Source: Candidatus Pacearchaeota archaeon
GTDB taxonomy: Archaea; Nanoarchaeota; Nanoarchaeia; Pacearchaeales; GW2011-AR1
Reading direction: 5' to 3'
NCBI GenBank assembly: GCA_002690445.1
Contig: NZER01000008.1
Span: forward strand, 9,622 to 73,621
Length of the DNA: 64,000 bases
Below the pieces are notes generated by a model. It was not told where the DNA came from, did no database searches, and worked only from the letters and a program-made list of their open reading frames with translations. Numbering within the stretch: the stretch's first letter is position 1; each line of letters begins with the position of its first letter. A program made the position numbers and the translations under genes. Below are positions 24,579-35,500 of this stretch, one piece after another.

Positions 24579-25423
24579 AAAAAGTTGGAATTATAGGCAA
24601 TGGATTTGTGGGTTCGGCAATTGCTGCCGGCTTCGCGCTGCATGCAGAGATTATGATTTACGATAAAGACCCTAAGCGTTCGCTAGATCCTCTCGATGAG
24701 TTGGTTAATAACTGTGAATTTATTTTTGTTGGGGTGCCGACACCGATGGAATCAACAACCGACGGCACCATAAGCCTGGATATACTGGATAGTGTGATGG
24801 AAGAGATAAGTACACTGAACAAAAGAACAGACAACATCTTCATTCTCAAATCCACCATTGTCCCAGGTACCACGCAGAGCTACATTGAAAGATATCCTCA
24901 CCTAAATATCGTTTTCAATCCCGAGTTCTTAACCGAAAGGGCCGCTCGTCTTGAATTCATTAACGCATCTCGCATCGTCATAGGTGGTGACCCGGCGCTG
25001 GTTGCGCGCGTCGAAGGATTATACCGCACTCGGTTTCCAATTACTCAAATAATCAAGACCGACACTAAGTCGGCAGAGTTTATAAAGTACATGTGCAATT
25101 GTTTCTTTGGCGCCAAGGTTTCCTTTATGAATGAAATGCGCCAGATGTCGTATCGTGATGCTCTTAATTGGGAAGACATCATGGCAGGATTTTTGAGTGA
25201 CGGAAGGATAGGAAACTCACATGTCGATGTTCCCGGTCACGATGGGAGCTTTGGGTTTGGAGGCAAGTGCTTCCCCAAAGACATGAATGCATTTATAAAA
25301 TATTTTGAAGATAAAAACATTAAGCCTACGCTTTTGAAAGCAGCGTGGGAGAAGAATTTAGAAGTTAGAAAAAATCATGACTGGTTAAATATCAAGGACG
25401 CTGTGTCCAACAAAGGAGAATAA
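24575..25423 (+). CDS. UDP-glucose/GDP-mannose 6-dehydrogenase, truncated form
   Basis: 282 residues from the ATG that overlaps the previous stop as ATGA. GNGFVGSAIAAGF is the NAD loop, FVGVPTPM and LKSTIVPGTT the substrate strands, FNPEFLTERAA a family signature, SAEFIKYMCN holds catalytic Lys171 and GFGGKCFPKD the catalytic Cys232. The enzyme oxidises a nucleotide sugar to its uronic acid in two steps. The C-terminal UDP-binding domain of the usual 430-residue enzyme is absent, so it may need a partner or bind the donor differently. It is the last sugar gene. Confidence 0.8.
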   Translation: MKKVGIIGNGFVGSAIAAGFALHAEIMIYDKDPKRSLDPLDELVNNCEFIFVGVPTPMESTTDGTISLDILDSVMEEISTLNKRTDNIFILKSTIVPGTTQSYIERYPHLNIVFNPEFLTERAARLEFINASRIVIGGDPALVARVEGLYRTRFPITQIIKTDTKSAEFIKYMCNCFFGAKVSFMNEMRQMSYRDALNWEDIMAGFLSDGRIGNSHVDVPGHDGSFGFGGKCFPKDMNAFIKYFEDKNIKPTLLKAAWEKNLEVRKNHDWLNIKDAVSNKGE

Positions 25424-25424
25424 A

Positions 25425-25652
25425 ATGACCGAAGAAAACGAAAAGAACTATAGATTATCTAATCAAGCACTGGGGGCAGTGATGATGGCCCTCCAGGAAT
25501 CACTATTAAATGAGCTTGACATTGTCCCAATTTTAAAGGGATTCGAACTTAAAGAAGGGGAAGAGGGACTAGTTGTCTTAAATCCCCCGACGGTGCGTGT
25601 TTCTAATGATGCCCCCATCACTGAACAAGATTTGGAAAACATGGTAAGATAG
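25425..25652 (+). CDS. Small acidic hypothetical protein
   Basis: 75 residues, starting ATG after AAAGGAG. Sequence shows one helix (NQALGAVMMALQESLLNEL) and an acidic C-terminal part ending ITEQDLENMVR. Its stop overlaps the GTG start of the next gene by one base. No family recognised; the position just before the late sigma factor is similar to unnamed genes in T4-like phages. Confidence 0.6.
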   Translation: MTEENEKNYRLSNQALGAVMMALQESLLNELDIVPILKGFELKEGEEGLVVLNPPTVRVSNDAPITEQDLENMVR

Positions 25653-25900
25653 TGCCAAGATATCGATATTGTTGTAACATTTGTAAGAAGGACTTTGTTG
25701 CGGTACACTCATGGAAGGAACCTCAAGAATTTTGTATCTTATGCAATGGTACCGATATAAAAAAATTACTTACGAAACCTCTCACCCCCAAAAAGAAAGG
25801 TAACCCCAAAGTGGGAGACCTAACGAAAGAATTTATTGAAGCCAATAAAGAGGTTTTGGAAGAACTAAAGGAAGAGACAACGAGCGAAAATTATGAGTAA
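25652..25900 (+). CDS. Small zinc-ribbon protein
   Basis: 82 residues, GTG start at 25652. RYRYCCNICKKDF and EFCILCNG give Cys8-x2-Cys11 and Cys28-x2-Cys31, a zinc ribbon like FmdB-type small regulators. The C-terminal half is lysine-rich, then an acidic helix. Overlaps the next gene by 8 bp. It could bind nucleic acid or RNA polymerase; this is an inference. Confidence 0.65.
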   Translation: MPRYRYCCNICKKDFVAVHSWKEPQEFCILCNGTDIKKLLTKPLTPKKKGNPKVGDLTKEFIEANKEVLEELKEETTSENYE

Positions 25901-26243
25901 ACTCGAAATTATTTTAATATGTATCAGTGTAATATCACTTGGTTTCAATGTGGTAGTTTTTGCATATGCAAGAGCAGTAATCGCCCAATTACTATCAGTA
26001 TCTGAAGAATTGGGAGATCTCAAGCAAATGGTAAATGCCTTTGCTACACATGTAAAAAAAGTTTATGAGCTTGAGATGTTTTATGGAGATCAGACCCTAG
26101 AACATCTGATGGAGCATGCGCTATCGTTTAACGAACAGCTAGAGACATTTGAATACATATATTCACTAACAGAAGAAGAACAAGAAACAGATGATAATGA
26201 AGAAAATCCCCCCGAAGAAGGCGAAAGTAACCAAGAGGCGTAA
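25893..26243 (+). CDS. Single-pass membrane protein, unknown function
   Basis: 116 residues. Residues 5-27 (IILICISVISLGFNVVVFAYA) form a clear transmembrane helix, followed by a coiled region and an acidic tail of Glu/Asp. It overlaps the sigma factor gene by 53 bp. A small membrane protein next to gp55 is common in T4-like phages, but the role is not known. Confidence 0.65.
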   Translation: MSKLEIILICISVISLGFNVVVFAYARAVIAQLLSVSEELGDLKQMVNAFATHVKKVYELEMFYGDQTLEHLMEHALSFNEQLETFEYIYSLTEEEQETDDNEENPPEEGESNQEA

Positions 26244-26907
26244 AAACCATTATTTTACACAGGTTCATGAAGATGCCATTGTAAGATACGCCATTACTAC
26301 GTGTAAAAAAGAACGCACCGACTTGTATATCAAATGGATACAGCCGGCATTTAACGAAATGGTGGATAAAATAGTTTTTACATATAAATTCACCAATTTA
26401 CCAAATATTGATTATCTGAGAGACGAATGTAAAATTTGGCTAATGACGATATTGGACAAGTACGATCAAAGCAAGGGATCTAAAGCCTTTTCCTACTTCT
26501 CAGTCATAACCAAGAACTGGTTTATCCATAAAGTAAAAAAGCAACAGAAGCGCCAACGCAGAGAAATCGACTATGATAACATAGCAAAAAAATATGAAGA
26601 ACAATATCTTTCCACTGATGAATCTTATCTTACCGAACGAGAAGAGGAAGAGTTTTGGAAATCATTTTATAGTGAATTAGAATCGTGGGACATGTCCCAA
26701 ATGAAGGAAAACGATTTAAGAGTTTATAAGGCTATCAATATTCTATTTGAATCCAAAGAGGATATTGAAATTTTTAACAAGAAAGCTATTTACCTATACC
26801 TTCGAGAGATCACCGGTTTGAATACCAAACAAATAGTGAATTCGTTGAAGAAATTTAGAAAGAAATACTCAGCATTTAAAGCTAATTGGGAGAGTGGCGA
26901 CTTGTGA
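26191..26907 (+). CDS. Late-transcription RNA polymerase sigma factor (gp55-like)
   Basis: 238 residues. The middle section (LRDECKIWLMTIL, KYDQSKGSKAFSYFSVITKNWFIHK) matches the core-binding and -10-recognising region of T4 gp55-type sigma factors; a basic stretch KVKKQQKRQRR follows. Such factors replace sigma70 and direct host polymerase to late promoters. Two close ATG codons (26191, 26197) could be the start. The virion genes downstream are the expected targets. Confidence 0.8.
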   Translation: MIMKKIPPKKAKVTKRRKNHYFTQVHEDAIVRYAITTCKKERTDLYIKWIQPAFNEMVDKIVFTYKFTNLPNIDYLRDECKIWLMTILDKYDQSKGSKAFSYFSVITKNWFIHKVKKQQKRQRREIDYDNIAKKYEEQYLSTDESYLTEREEEEFWKSFYSELESWDMSQMKENDLRVYKAINILFESKEDIEIFNKKAIYLYLREITGLNTKQIVNSLKKFRKKYSAFKANWESGDL

Positions 26908-27206
26908 ACAAAAATGATTTAGATTCACTCATGACAGAAGCATTGGAAAACGTGCGCAATGATCGTAAAATTGCGCGCGAATTTTTAAATGAGATCGCAA
27001 ACCAGATTGCCAACGATGCCGAACAAAACCAAAGACTAAGCCCGGTCGCTGCCAAACATATCGAAACGATGCAGCGATCAAATGAACAGCTTGTAAAAAT
27101 TATTAACTTGAAACAGAAGGGAAGCGAAGGTTCCATAGAATTATCGGAAGATGATAAATCTAGCTTGTTTGATTTAATTCAAGGAGATGCCGAGCATGGC
27201 GCTTAG
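26904..27206 (+). CDS. Hypothetical helical protein
   Basis: 100 residues from the GTG at 26904, with GGGAGAG upstream and a 4-bp overlap with the sigma gene. Mostly helical and charged (LENVRNDRKIAREFLNEIAN). A later ATG at 26931 is an alternative start. Similar helical genes follow gp55 in related phages. Overlaps the next gene by 11 bp. No function assigned. Confidence 0.55.
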   Translation: MNKNDLDSLMTEALENVRNDRKIAREFLNEIANQIANDAEQNQRLSPVAAKHIETMQRSNEQLVKIINLKQKGSEGSIELSEDDKSSLFDLIQGDAEHGA

Positions 27207-28464
27207 GAACTTTTTAGATTGGAGCGATTTTGCCTTAGAAGAACAAGCTCTTAGTCTTTTTAAAGAATCAGTAAGAGACTCTTTAAAGTTTGATTTTTAT
27301 GGTGAGCGTGACACCTTTAAGGCAATTGCACTAACAAACTCACAACAACTGACCAATGTAGAAGCCATTGGGTTGGGAGCCGCCTCGAAAGCTGGCGAAC
27401 TCGGCAAAGTAAAAAAATATAAATTTAAGGCTAGAGTAATTGATCCAAACTCCCCACACATGTTTTTGCCAGATCCTTGCGATCTGGCTGCTGCCGGAGA
27501 TGTGCCCGCCGCTGTTTCCGCCATCCAACAACATACCGATATTATTCAAATTGATGCAACACTATCCAAACAGCGCGTCCAACGAGGAGATATTGTAGAG
27601 ATTCAACTAAACAAAAATGTATTTTGCTATGACTTACAAGTAGGTTTATTTAGCAAACTCCTTGCCAGAGACACAAACGTAAGTAGTCTTCTTAGGTCAA
27701 TCGGCTGTACAGCGGGACTTCCAAATTCTTTTGGAGACATGGCAGCCGCGAGAAACCCAATAAAAGTTGTGTCAGATCTGTCAACCCTGAGCACGGGCGG
27801 TGGTCCCCCTATCAAGGCATTGAAGACCGACGACGGTGGTGTCGCTAAAATTAACCCCGGACTCGGACTCTGGTTATCACAGCTATCTAACTTCCTCGGT
27901 AATCACAAGGAAGCTGATGATAAGACATTGAAAATTCCTATCCTTAATATAGGATCGGGACAGCGATCTTCTCGTGAACAGGGTCTGATTATGAAGAAGT
28001 ATGTTTGGGGAGCCGCCGGCGGAAAAGATGGCGAAGGAAGAAAAATGATAAATGACACATACGGCTACCCGGCTGCCTGGATGGACCCACTCATTAGCCT
28101 GTTTGAAACCGACGCCGGCGACCAAGCGATTGAAGACTATATCGTAGAAATGCAGAAATCTGGAATGTTGCTCAAAGGGCACTGCAGCGGAAGAGGAGTA
28201 GACATTATGACCGGTCATTTATCACTCGATCAGATAAAGATTCTTATGCAGCAAGCCGAAGCCGTCAACAACTCCTATTCCGGCGGCGGAGGTTCTTGTA
28301 TGGAGCCTTCGGGTCCCAAATACTGGAAGAACCATTGCAGCTCATCGAGACTAAAACCTGTCCAGACCCGACCGTCAGGCGGATTCCCCAACGAGCACCT
28401 ACACATTCAGATCCCCAGTGATCCAAGTTTCCCTCCCGTTATAATACCGGGGGTAAATGATTAA
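27196..28464 (+). CDS. Virion baseplate/hub-like protein with C-terminal M15-type peptidase signature
   Basis: 422 residues from the ATG at 27196, which has AAGGAG at the right distance; the ATG at 27187 sits directly on that ribosome site. The N-terminal half includes RVQRGDIVEIQLNK, typical of small beta domains in tail spike or hub proteins. The C-terminus has GHCSGRGVDI (His329, Asp336, spacing as in the HxxGxAxD zinc motif) and EHLHIQI (Glu400, His401, His403), together the pattern of M15 D,D-carboxypeptidases/endopeptidases. It could cut peptidoglycan peptides during infection. The peptidase call is inferred from motifs only. Confidence 0.6.
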   Translation: MALRNFLDWSDFALEEQALSLFKESVRDSLKFDFYGERDTFKAIALTNSQQLTNVEAIGLGAASKAGELGKVKKYKFKARVIDPNSPHMFLPDPCDLAAAGDVPAAVSAIQQHTDIIQIDATLSKQRVQRGDIVEIQLNKNVFCYDLQVGLFSKLLARDTNVSSLLRSIGCTAGLPNSFGDMAAARNPIKVVSDLSTLSTGGGPPIKALKTDDGGVAKINPGLGLWLSQLSNFLGNHKEADDKTLKIPILNIGSGQRSSREQGLIMKKYVWGAAGGKDGEGRKMINDTYGYPAAWMDPLISLFETDAGDQAIEDYIVEMQKSGMLLKGHCSGRGVDIMTGHLSLDQIKILMQQAEAVNNSYSGGGGSCMEPSGPKYWKNHCSSSRLKPVQTRPSGGFPNEHLHIQIPSDPSFPPVIIPGVND

Positions 28465-28507
28465 TAAATCATACTGAGTTATTCACAAAAAATATGTTTT
28501 TTTGATA

Positions 28508-28517
28508 CTTATTAAAG
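28508..28517 (+). promoter_or_regulatory. Candidate late leader element
   Basis: CTTATTAAAG, 25 bp upstream of the ATG at 28533. One of five closely similar elements in front of virion genes; promoter or translation signal is undecided. Confidence 0.25.
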
Positions 28518-28532
28518 AAAAGAGAAGTTTTT

Positions 28533-29558
28533 ATGTCTATATTTGGCGAGACTAAGCCCGCCTATACTAATCCCGATTGCGATCCTGAAGATCCCGAGTC
28601 AGATTGCAGCGACCTTAATTCGCGGATGTCGGGTCCAGGCGAGCCCATCAATGCGGTCCCCACAAACAGTGGTGTCTTTCATACCATGGTTCCTATGAAG
28701 AATTTGTTGTTTAAGATGGCACCAAATTCGTCTGTTATAGAACACATGGGGTCTTATATTACCTTTGGGACTGATCGCCCAGGCGTGATTGGCAGTGGTA
28801 CTGGTGGACAGGGATACGCGGACAGCGCCACAATCGATATAGTAGTCGGACGAGGCGCCTCTGCACGCGCAGGAAAAGGTTTAAAAAAGGATACACTCGC
28901 ACAGCCGATGTTTTCAGCGGACGCAGCCCGTATTTATGTAAGCCAAATGACCAATTTGGATAAAAACTTTGGGATTGCTGCCGGCGTGCCAGGTTCCTTG
29001 CCGTCCAAGCCTGTTCAGGGCGCTGGCATTGGCATCAAAGCCGATGATGTGCGCCTAATTGCTAGAAATAGCATGAAAATAATTAGCGGTCGCGGGTCAG
29101 GATTCACCGGCACAGGGACAACATTTGGAGAGCCCAACTCCAAAGGCGGCAAAAGCCAAGGAGCCCCAACCATTCAATTGATAGCGGGAAACTATAGTGA
29201 CTCCAAATTGTTATACGGCGGACTCAAAAATCCACTTGAAGAGGTTGCTTATCTACAGCCAGCCATCAAGGGGCACAATATGATAGCAGCCCTTAAAGAG
29301 ATGAATACCAATATTCAAAAGGTATGGTCAGCCGTTTATAATATGGCACTAATTCAAGCTGGGTATAATGGAGTGCTAGCAGTCGATCCGTACCGCCCAT
29401 CAGTCCCCACAGCATTCGTCCCTGCAGGATTGGGTACCGCAACCTTCGTAATGGCAAATTTGTGGGCTACCCGTATACGTATAAGAATGTGGGAGCAATA
29501 TTATTTAGAACACCACGGGTATCGTTATATCGCAAGCCCGAACATATGGTTAACATAG
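28533..29558 (+). CDS. Virion structural protein, probably baseplate
   Basis: 341 residues following a 68-bp gap. Glycine-rich and low in hydrophobic segments. The early part is acidic (CDPEDPESDC); the middle includes KADDVRLIARNSMKIISG, a beta-strand pattern common in tail-spike gp5-like OB or beta-helix proteins; the end is aromatic (RIRMWEQYYLEHHGYRY). Position between the peptidase protein and the giant gene fits the baseplate hub. No specific family is certain. Confidence 0.55.
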   Translation: MSIFGETKPAYTNPDCDPEDPESDCSDLNSRMSGPGEPINAVPTNSGVFHTMVPMKNLLFKMAPNSSVIEHMGSYITFGTDRPGVIGSGTGGQGYADSATIDIVVGRGASARAGKGLKKDTLAQPMFSADAARIYVSQMTNLDKNFGIAAGVPGSLPSKPVQGAGIGIKADDVRLIARNSMKIISGRGSGFTGTGTTFGEPNSKGGKSQGAPTIQLIAGNYSDSKLLYGGLKNPLEEVAYLQPAIKGHNMIAALKEMNTNIQKVWSAVYNMALIQAGYNGVLAVDPYRPSVPTAFVPAGLGTATFVMANLWATRIRIRMWEQYYLEHHGYRYIASPNIWLT

Positions 29559-29567
29559 GATTTATTT

Positions 29568-32500
29568 ATGGCAGAATCAAAATTTTTAAAATTTCAAGAC
29601 ATTGATAGTGACGGACTAATTGATGTTTGTGATGACGAGATTATATCCAAGCCAGTACCGTGTAAAGGTCCGTGCATTCCCAACCCCACTGCAATTGTTC
29701 CAGACTGGAAAACCTTTAAGGTTTTCGAACCACAACTTAATCAAAAAAAGTGCCACTTTCAAGCAACAAAGGTTACACCTCACACTACCACCGCCCCAGC
29801 CGAGGTTTTAGCGTCGGGAGATGACGCGGCAATTGATGAGGCACTCAGAGAGAGATTTGAAGAGTATGTTGGCGAAGCGATTGAAAATCTTCTTCTTTTT
29901 GCCGGGAAAGAAGATAGTGACGATACACGGAGTACTGTATATGAATCTATTGAGTATGATAAATATGATTTAGAACCGCGCCCGCATTCTCGATTAAAAT
30001 TACTTTATTCGGTCCCATTTGATGTTATTTACGAATTGCCCGCCGCGCAAGAAGATACCGAAGAGGATCCACCGGAACCCGAGGAAATTACCGTAGAATT
30101 TGATACAGCTCACCTAGGCGCGCAAATGATTCGCGTACGCAAGGGATTAGATTTGTATGGGCGCTACCTGACCATGTATCGACAGTTAGGGGAAGGATCG
30201 ATTTACTTCGTCGATGATCAATTACGCCGCAGCGGTGAACGTACATCCTACACTGAAAGCGGAACCGAAACCGGCGGCGCCGCAGCCGAAACTCATGGGT
30301 CACGCGGCGAAGGCACCGGTGGCGACACGAATAGTCGGGTGAGGGGTACTGTTTTCAACTTGCAAGATTATGGTGATACTGCCCTTTTTGATCTTAAAGA
30401 GTTGGGGCGCCTTATGATTCAATTAGAAGCCTTTCTCCAACTCCGAGGTTTCCAAATTCCTGGCGTTGGGACTATTGGACAGGCATTTACCGGTTTGTTT
30501 GATCAGACAGTCGTACGACTAATATGCACATTTAAAGACTACGAACTTAGAAGAATGAAGATTTACACACGAGAGTGTGGTGAAAAGCCGTTTTACCTGA
30601 ACAAAAGCTCAGTTAGACCGCTCGCCAAACAAGGAGTGTGGAAGGATCCAACTGCAGTTGCTTATTTTGCCCGGGTGGCAGCAATGGATGCCGAGTTAAG
30701 TGCCAGAGCCGCTACTCCGTGGCACGAATTTATAGTGAAATATACGTACCCCGAAGTTTATACCGACATTACTGATGGAAATGTGAAAGGGGAGACGGTA
30801 GGAGATTGTCTAGCAGATGCTTTAGATGAAGAAATACGAGATCTAGGACAGGACATTTTGGATGGCGTTTTTAGTCTGGGAGACGCTATCGCATATAAAT
30901 GGAGAAAATCACTTTGCAAAACTGATATAGAAGAGTCTCGGAAAGATGATGAGATAATGGGGATTAGCGTTGATGCGATCAGCGACGCCAACCTAGGTGA
31001 AATTATGGGCATGGCCCAGATGCAAGCATTCCAACAATTAGATAAAGATGATCAAATATATCTGCAAATATGCGTTATGATGATGGTCTCGAAGACCAAG
31101 TTCGGTCCAGCCGTCAGCATGATGGGAAAACTATTTGAGTTTGGATTCCAAAGAATTAAAGTGTGCGGCTTGTTTGATTTTATGAACACTGCTATGAAAT
31201 GCCTAATGGGCGGCATGACCTTTGATGAAATGATGAGCGCTGCCGTTAAAGCTGCGCTTAAGTCAATGAACGTTGAAAATTTTGGTTCCCTTTTCCAAAA
31301 TCTTCCGCTGGACGCTCAGAACCGCATTGACGCGAAAGTCAAAGAACGCCTTGCTAACGGAGATCTTCTTGGAGATAGCGACGGCATCGGTCAGAACTTC
31401 TTCGGTAAGTCAGAAACTCCCGGCGCCGCAGCCGTTGCCGGAGCAAAGGGCGCTGTCGGTGCCCTTTACGAAGGCGTTGTTTCCCCAGCTAAAGCAGTCG
31501 TTTGGATTGGTACGGGAGAATATCGCATTTGGGAGTCTTCCGAGATCCTCAAAGCGACCGAGGAATGGACGCGCTCGGGAGGTTCCACTGGTCCCGGTGA
31601 AACGATGGGGGGAGGCGCAGGGTACAGCCCGCCAAACCCAAACGCCTACGAACGCACTGTAATGTCTCAATTGGATGGTGGTGCCGGCGCCCAAGGACAA
31701 GAAGATATACCATCAGCCGATATTATGCAACTGTGGGCCCAGGAAACAATAAAATTCTATGGCGATAATCTTATGGCATTGGTTGACGAGCTTAACAAAA
31801 TGCCGGGAGCAGAAATTATTAGTGCTATTATCACTATGATGGACTGCCCGCAGCCCCCTCTCTTTAATCCCAGTATTTATGATTTTATTAAATCATTAGG
31901 GCTTCCCTTCTGTCGAAACATGACTGAAATCAGGCTCCCCCGTCTAGAGAATCCTTTGCAATATTTTCCAGACTTTGCAGACTGGCAGGAAAACCTCTGG
32001 GATATTATTACCTTTACTTTCAAAGCCATAGTGGCAATAGTTATCATTAACTTGATGGTGAAGGTGTGTGAAATAATTGGAAATGCGCTGTGCGGAGCGT
32101 TGGAGAAAACAGGCAAAATTGCTGCTGCAGTCCCTGCAGCCATGGCGGGTTCCACCACGATGTCTAAAGTTATTCGCGAAGCATTCTGTGGTCCGGATGC
32201 AGACGAAGAAAAGATAGAAGATACAATTTTAGCATTAATGGCTCAGATGGGTATGGGCGCCGACGCATATGCCAATCCCGACAACACTCTCCAATTCGGC
32301 ATGGACTTGTCGGCTGGTGTGACCCAAAGGGAGTTTGCCGAAGCCTTCCTAGGAAATGCAGGACCTGAATTTCTAGAGATTGCGGATCAGTTGATCGAAT
32401 ATGAATACCCACAGTTTAGAGCCTCAATGCCCAACAAGCGCGCAATTAAAAGACTCGTGGGAAACATTGGTGTGATGGCACCTCTAGAATACCGCCAGCA

Positions 32501-35500
32501 CCTAAGAGACATGGTAGCTGCTTCCCCGGATAACGAATTAATTCCCGCCAATCCAAGCATGTGCTCGAATGAAGAACAAATAGAAGCATTTAAGAATTTA
32601 CGATGCACCGTTTTGGAAGGGCGCGCCAGCCCTGAACAATGCCACAAAATGTTTTGTGACCTCAGAGAAGATATGTTAACCGACCTAGAAGACTTAAGTG
32701 ATATTATACAAGGAGGTATTGGTCCGTACGTTGCTAGCCAGTTGCCGCCGCTGGTATCGGAACCAGGCTGCGACGATGGAATGATACCCTACGAGGGACC
32801 GGCACAAGTTGCCGCAAATTCTCAGAATACGCAGGCGAATTTCGAAATTTTGCGCGTTGAATATGCCAAGGATATGATGGGTAACGGCGGATTGTTTGCG
32901 GGCGACGATGACTGGGGTTTTATCAATATGGTAATGTCAGATACTCACGGTAACCCTCTCACTGCCCATTGGAGAAAGGCATTCAATATGAAGAAATATG
33001 TCAACTTTGCCACCAACCTTCCCAACGGCGGAGAGGCATCCACCGGATTTTGGTCGTTTATGCAGGGCAATGCTGGTTTTTCTAGTCAAGTGGGACAATT
33101 CCCTTATTATGTGGGAGAGTGGCTTAAGAGACAATTTTTGAATGCTGGACTTAAATCAAATTCGTTTGGCGACATCTCGCGCAGCGATTATGTCATCAAA
33201 CCTGGCTATGCCAAGCTCAGCGGCGGCGGAAACGATCTCCACGAGCACTTTGAGTTTGTGACCCGCAATGAGGCAACTCCAGCAGTGAAAGGCTCCATAT
33301 CGTTTGCAGATTTAGATTTTAATCCGATAATGGGAACCGGCATCGACTTATTGAAGATACCAGATTTTGGATATAATACCACCTTGGGTATCAAGATGCC
33401 CGACTCTGGTTTTGGCTCCTTCGAGTCGGATGATAACAAAGTCGTCATTACCCGAGAGCTTCGCAAAGGAAACCCTTCGGGACCCCAACAAGGAAATTGG
33501 GATCTAGATGGTGCGGATATATGCTTGAACTTTAAGGATAATGCCGCCGGCATGCGGAAGGGTTTTATAGGCAGCAATGAAGGATTCGTAGAAAAAGGCA
33601 CGTGGGACCTCGGTAGCCAGTGGGGATGGGGATTTGATCAGCAATGTTATTTTTCTGATATTATAGAAGACAGCAACGGTGTCGTTCGAAATCGTTTTGA
33701 CGACAACATAAGAGTTCAAATTATCGAAAAAATGAATTTGGATTCAACCGGACCAAATCCAATGGCAGATCAGGTGGGGGAAGAAATGAAAAAGGCAGAA
33801 CCTGTGGACTTGCCCGGATGGATTGAAAACATTCCAGTTGTTGGCTGGGCACTTCAAGCATTGCTTAACCTTGTTCTCTTTATGGTCCCTCGCGCACAAC
33901 GCGATAATCTGAATGCAGGAATGACAGGGGGCTCAGTAGGAAATAAGTTCGTTCGAAGCCGCGAATTTGAATTTTTGGCAGTTGATGATTCATTAGATGC
34001 GTTTAAATCGCCCCCTCTTGAAAAACCATCAATCGTTAATGAAAATACCAAAGCGGGTCTTATAGGCGCCAATTCGGCCGCTCCCGGGGCAGGTCTGAAT
34101 TTGGCGGACTTTCCGCAGTTCGCACAAAGTATGAGCGTACTGCAAGATTATGTCCCGCAAGTTTATTTATTGGCGGATTTTTTAGGAACGACTGCTGATA
34201 GCGCGCTTAAGGACGAATACGACTCAGTTATGCAAAACATTTTCGAACACTTTGCATATGAAATTGGCGCCAACGAAAGCGGCTGGAAATATGGTGCCGA
34301 CTATGACTATCTGACCCAGACGGATATTGATTATCTTGATCCATCTGGTGCACCCTACGATCATCAAAATCGAGAAATGATCTTGGGAATAAGCAGAGAT
34401 CAATTTAATGCTAAACGAGACGGACGTGAAGGCACCGAGCGCGCGATCTATTTGGATCCCGCTACATTTGGAGGTACCTATTGCAACCCTGCTCTTTATA
34501 TTAAGCCGACAAAGTATGACGGATGGATGGGATTTATTCAAGTATTCTTCCCTGAATATACTCCTTGTAAGCCTCACAACACCGACCTGATTGATTTTGA
34601 TGAAGTGCAGGAGTTTGTAGACAAGCATTACTCCACCATTCCAGAAGACCCGCGTTTAAGCTACGATCCGGAATGCGTACGCGAAGTGCCGTTTAAAAGA
34701 ATTATGGACAGAGCCGCGCGAGTAAATATGTACGCACTAGTGATGGCTTCGATTAGAATTTATGCTAGTACCCACTTTTTCAAAGCTATGGGAACGTTCT
34801 CGAAGATTATGCCTAAATTCCCAGACAATTTTAGTAGCATCTATTCTGCATATATTTTAGAACGAATGGAGGAGGACTTTAAAGATGTGCAAGCTCCGTT
34901 TTGGGAATCTCTTAACCCCTTCAAAGATGATGAATTCTGGTACGGCTTTTTAGAGCAGTCAGTGGAGTGCTATGACTTTCTCGTAGAGGCTGGCGAAATG
35001 CCACAACCGACCCCCGGAGGAGCCCTGCAGTCAGCATTTGACAAGATCAATGATCTCCAAACCGATTATGCCTTCCCCGACAGACTAAGCAAAAATAGAA
35101 CGTTTACCAATAGTGATGGGGACAAAACCACACGCAAAGAAGCCGGCTTGAGAGAGGCGAAGATGACTCGCGATGCCGGTTTGCTACAGACACTTAAGGG
35201 CTTCCGCGGCGACAAAAACCTCGAAGCAGTACAATCAGTTGAAGAACACGCCAAACTTATTTTACAACAAATTATTAACCGTGAACTCACCCACATGGGC
35301 GAAAAGATGGTTAAAAATATGCGGTCTCGTGGATTCAATCCCACTATCTTCGACTTAGATTATTGGATTTTTGAAAACAAGTGCGCAGATAGCGAGGTAG
35401 TATTCGCTGGACCCGAGGTGGTAGAAGTTCCTGTGGGTCTCCCCACCGAGAACGCGCCCGATCCCAAAGGGGAAGGTCGTTCGTGGCCTGGACCATACTA

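Noticed and set aside
28457..28472. ATGATT-AATA-AATCAT inverted repeat over a stop codon
   Set aside because: Short, AT-only stem; too weak for a terminator and without evidence as an operator.
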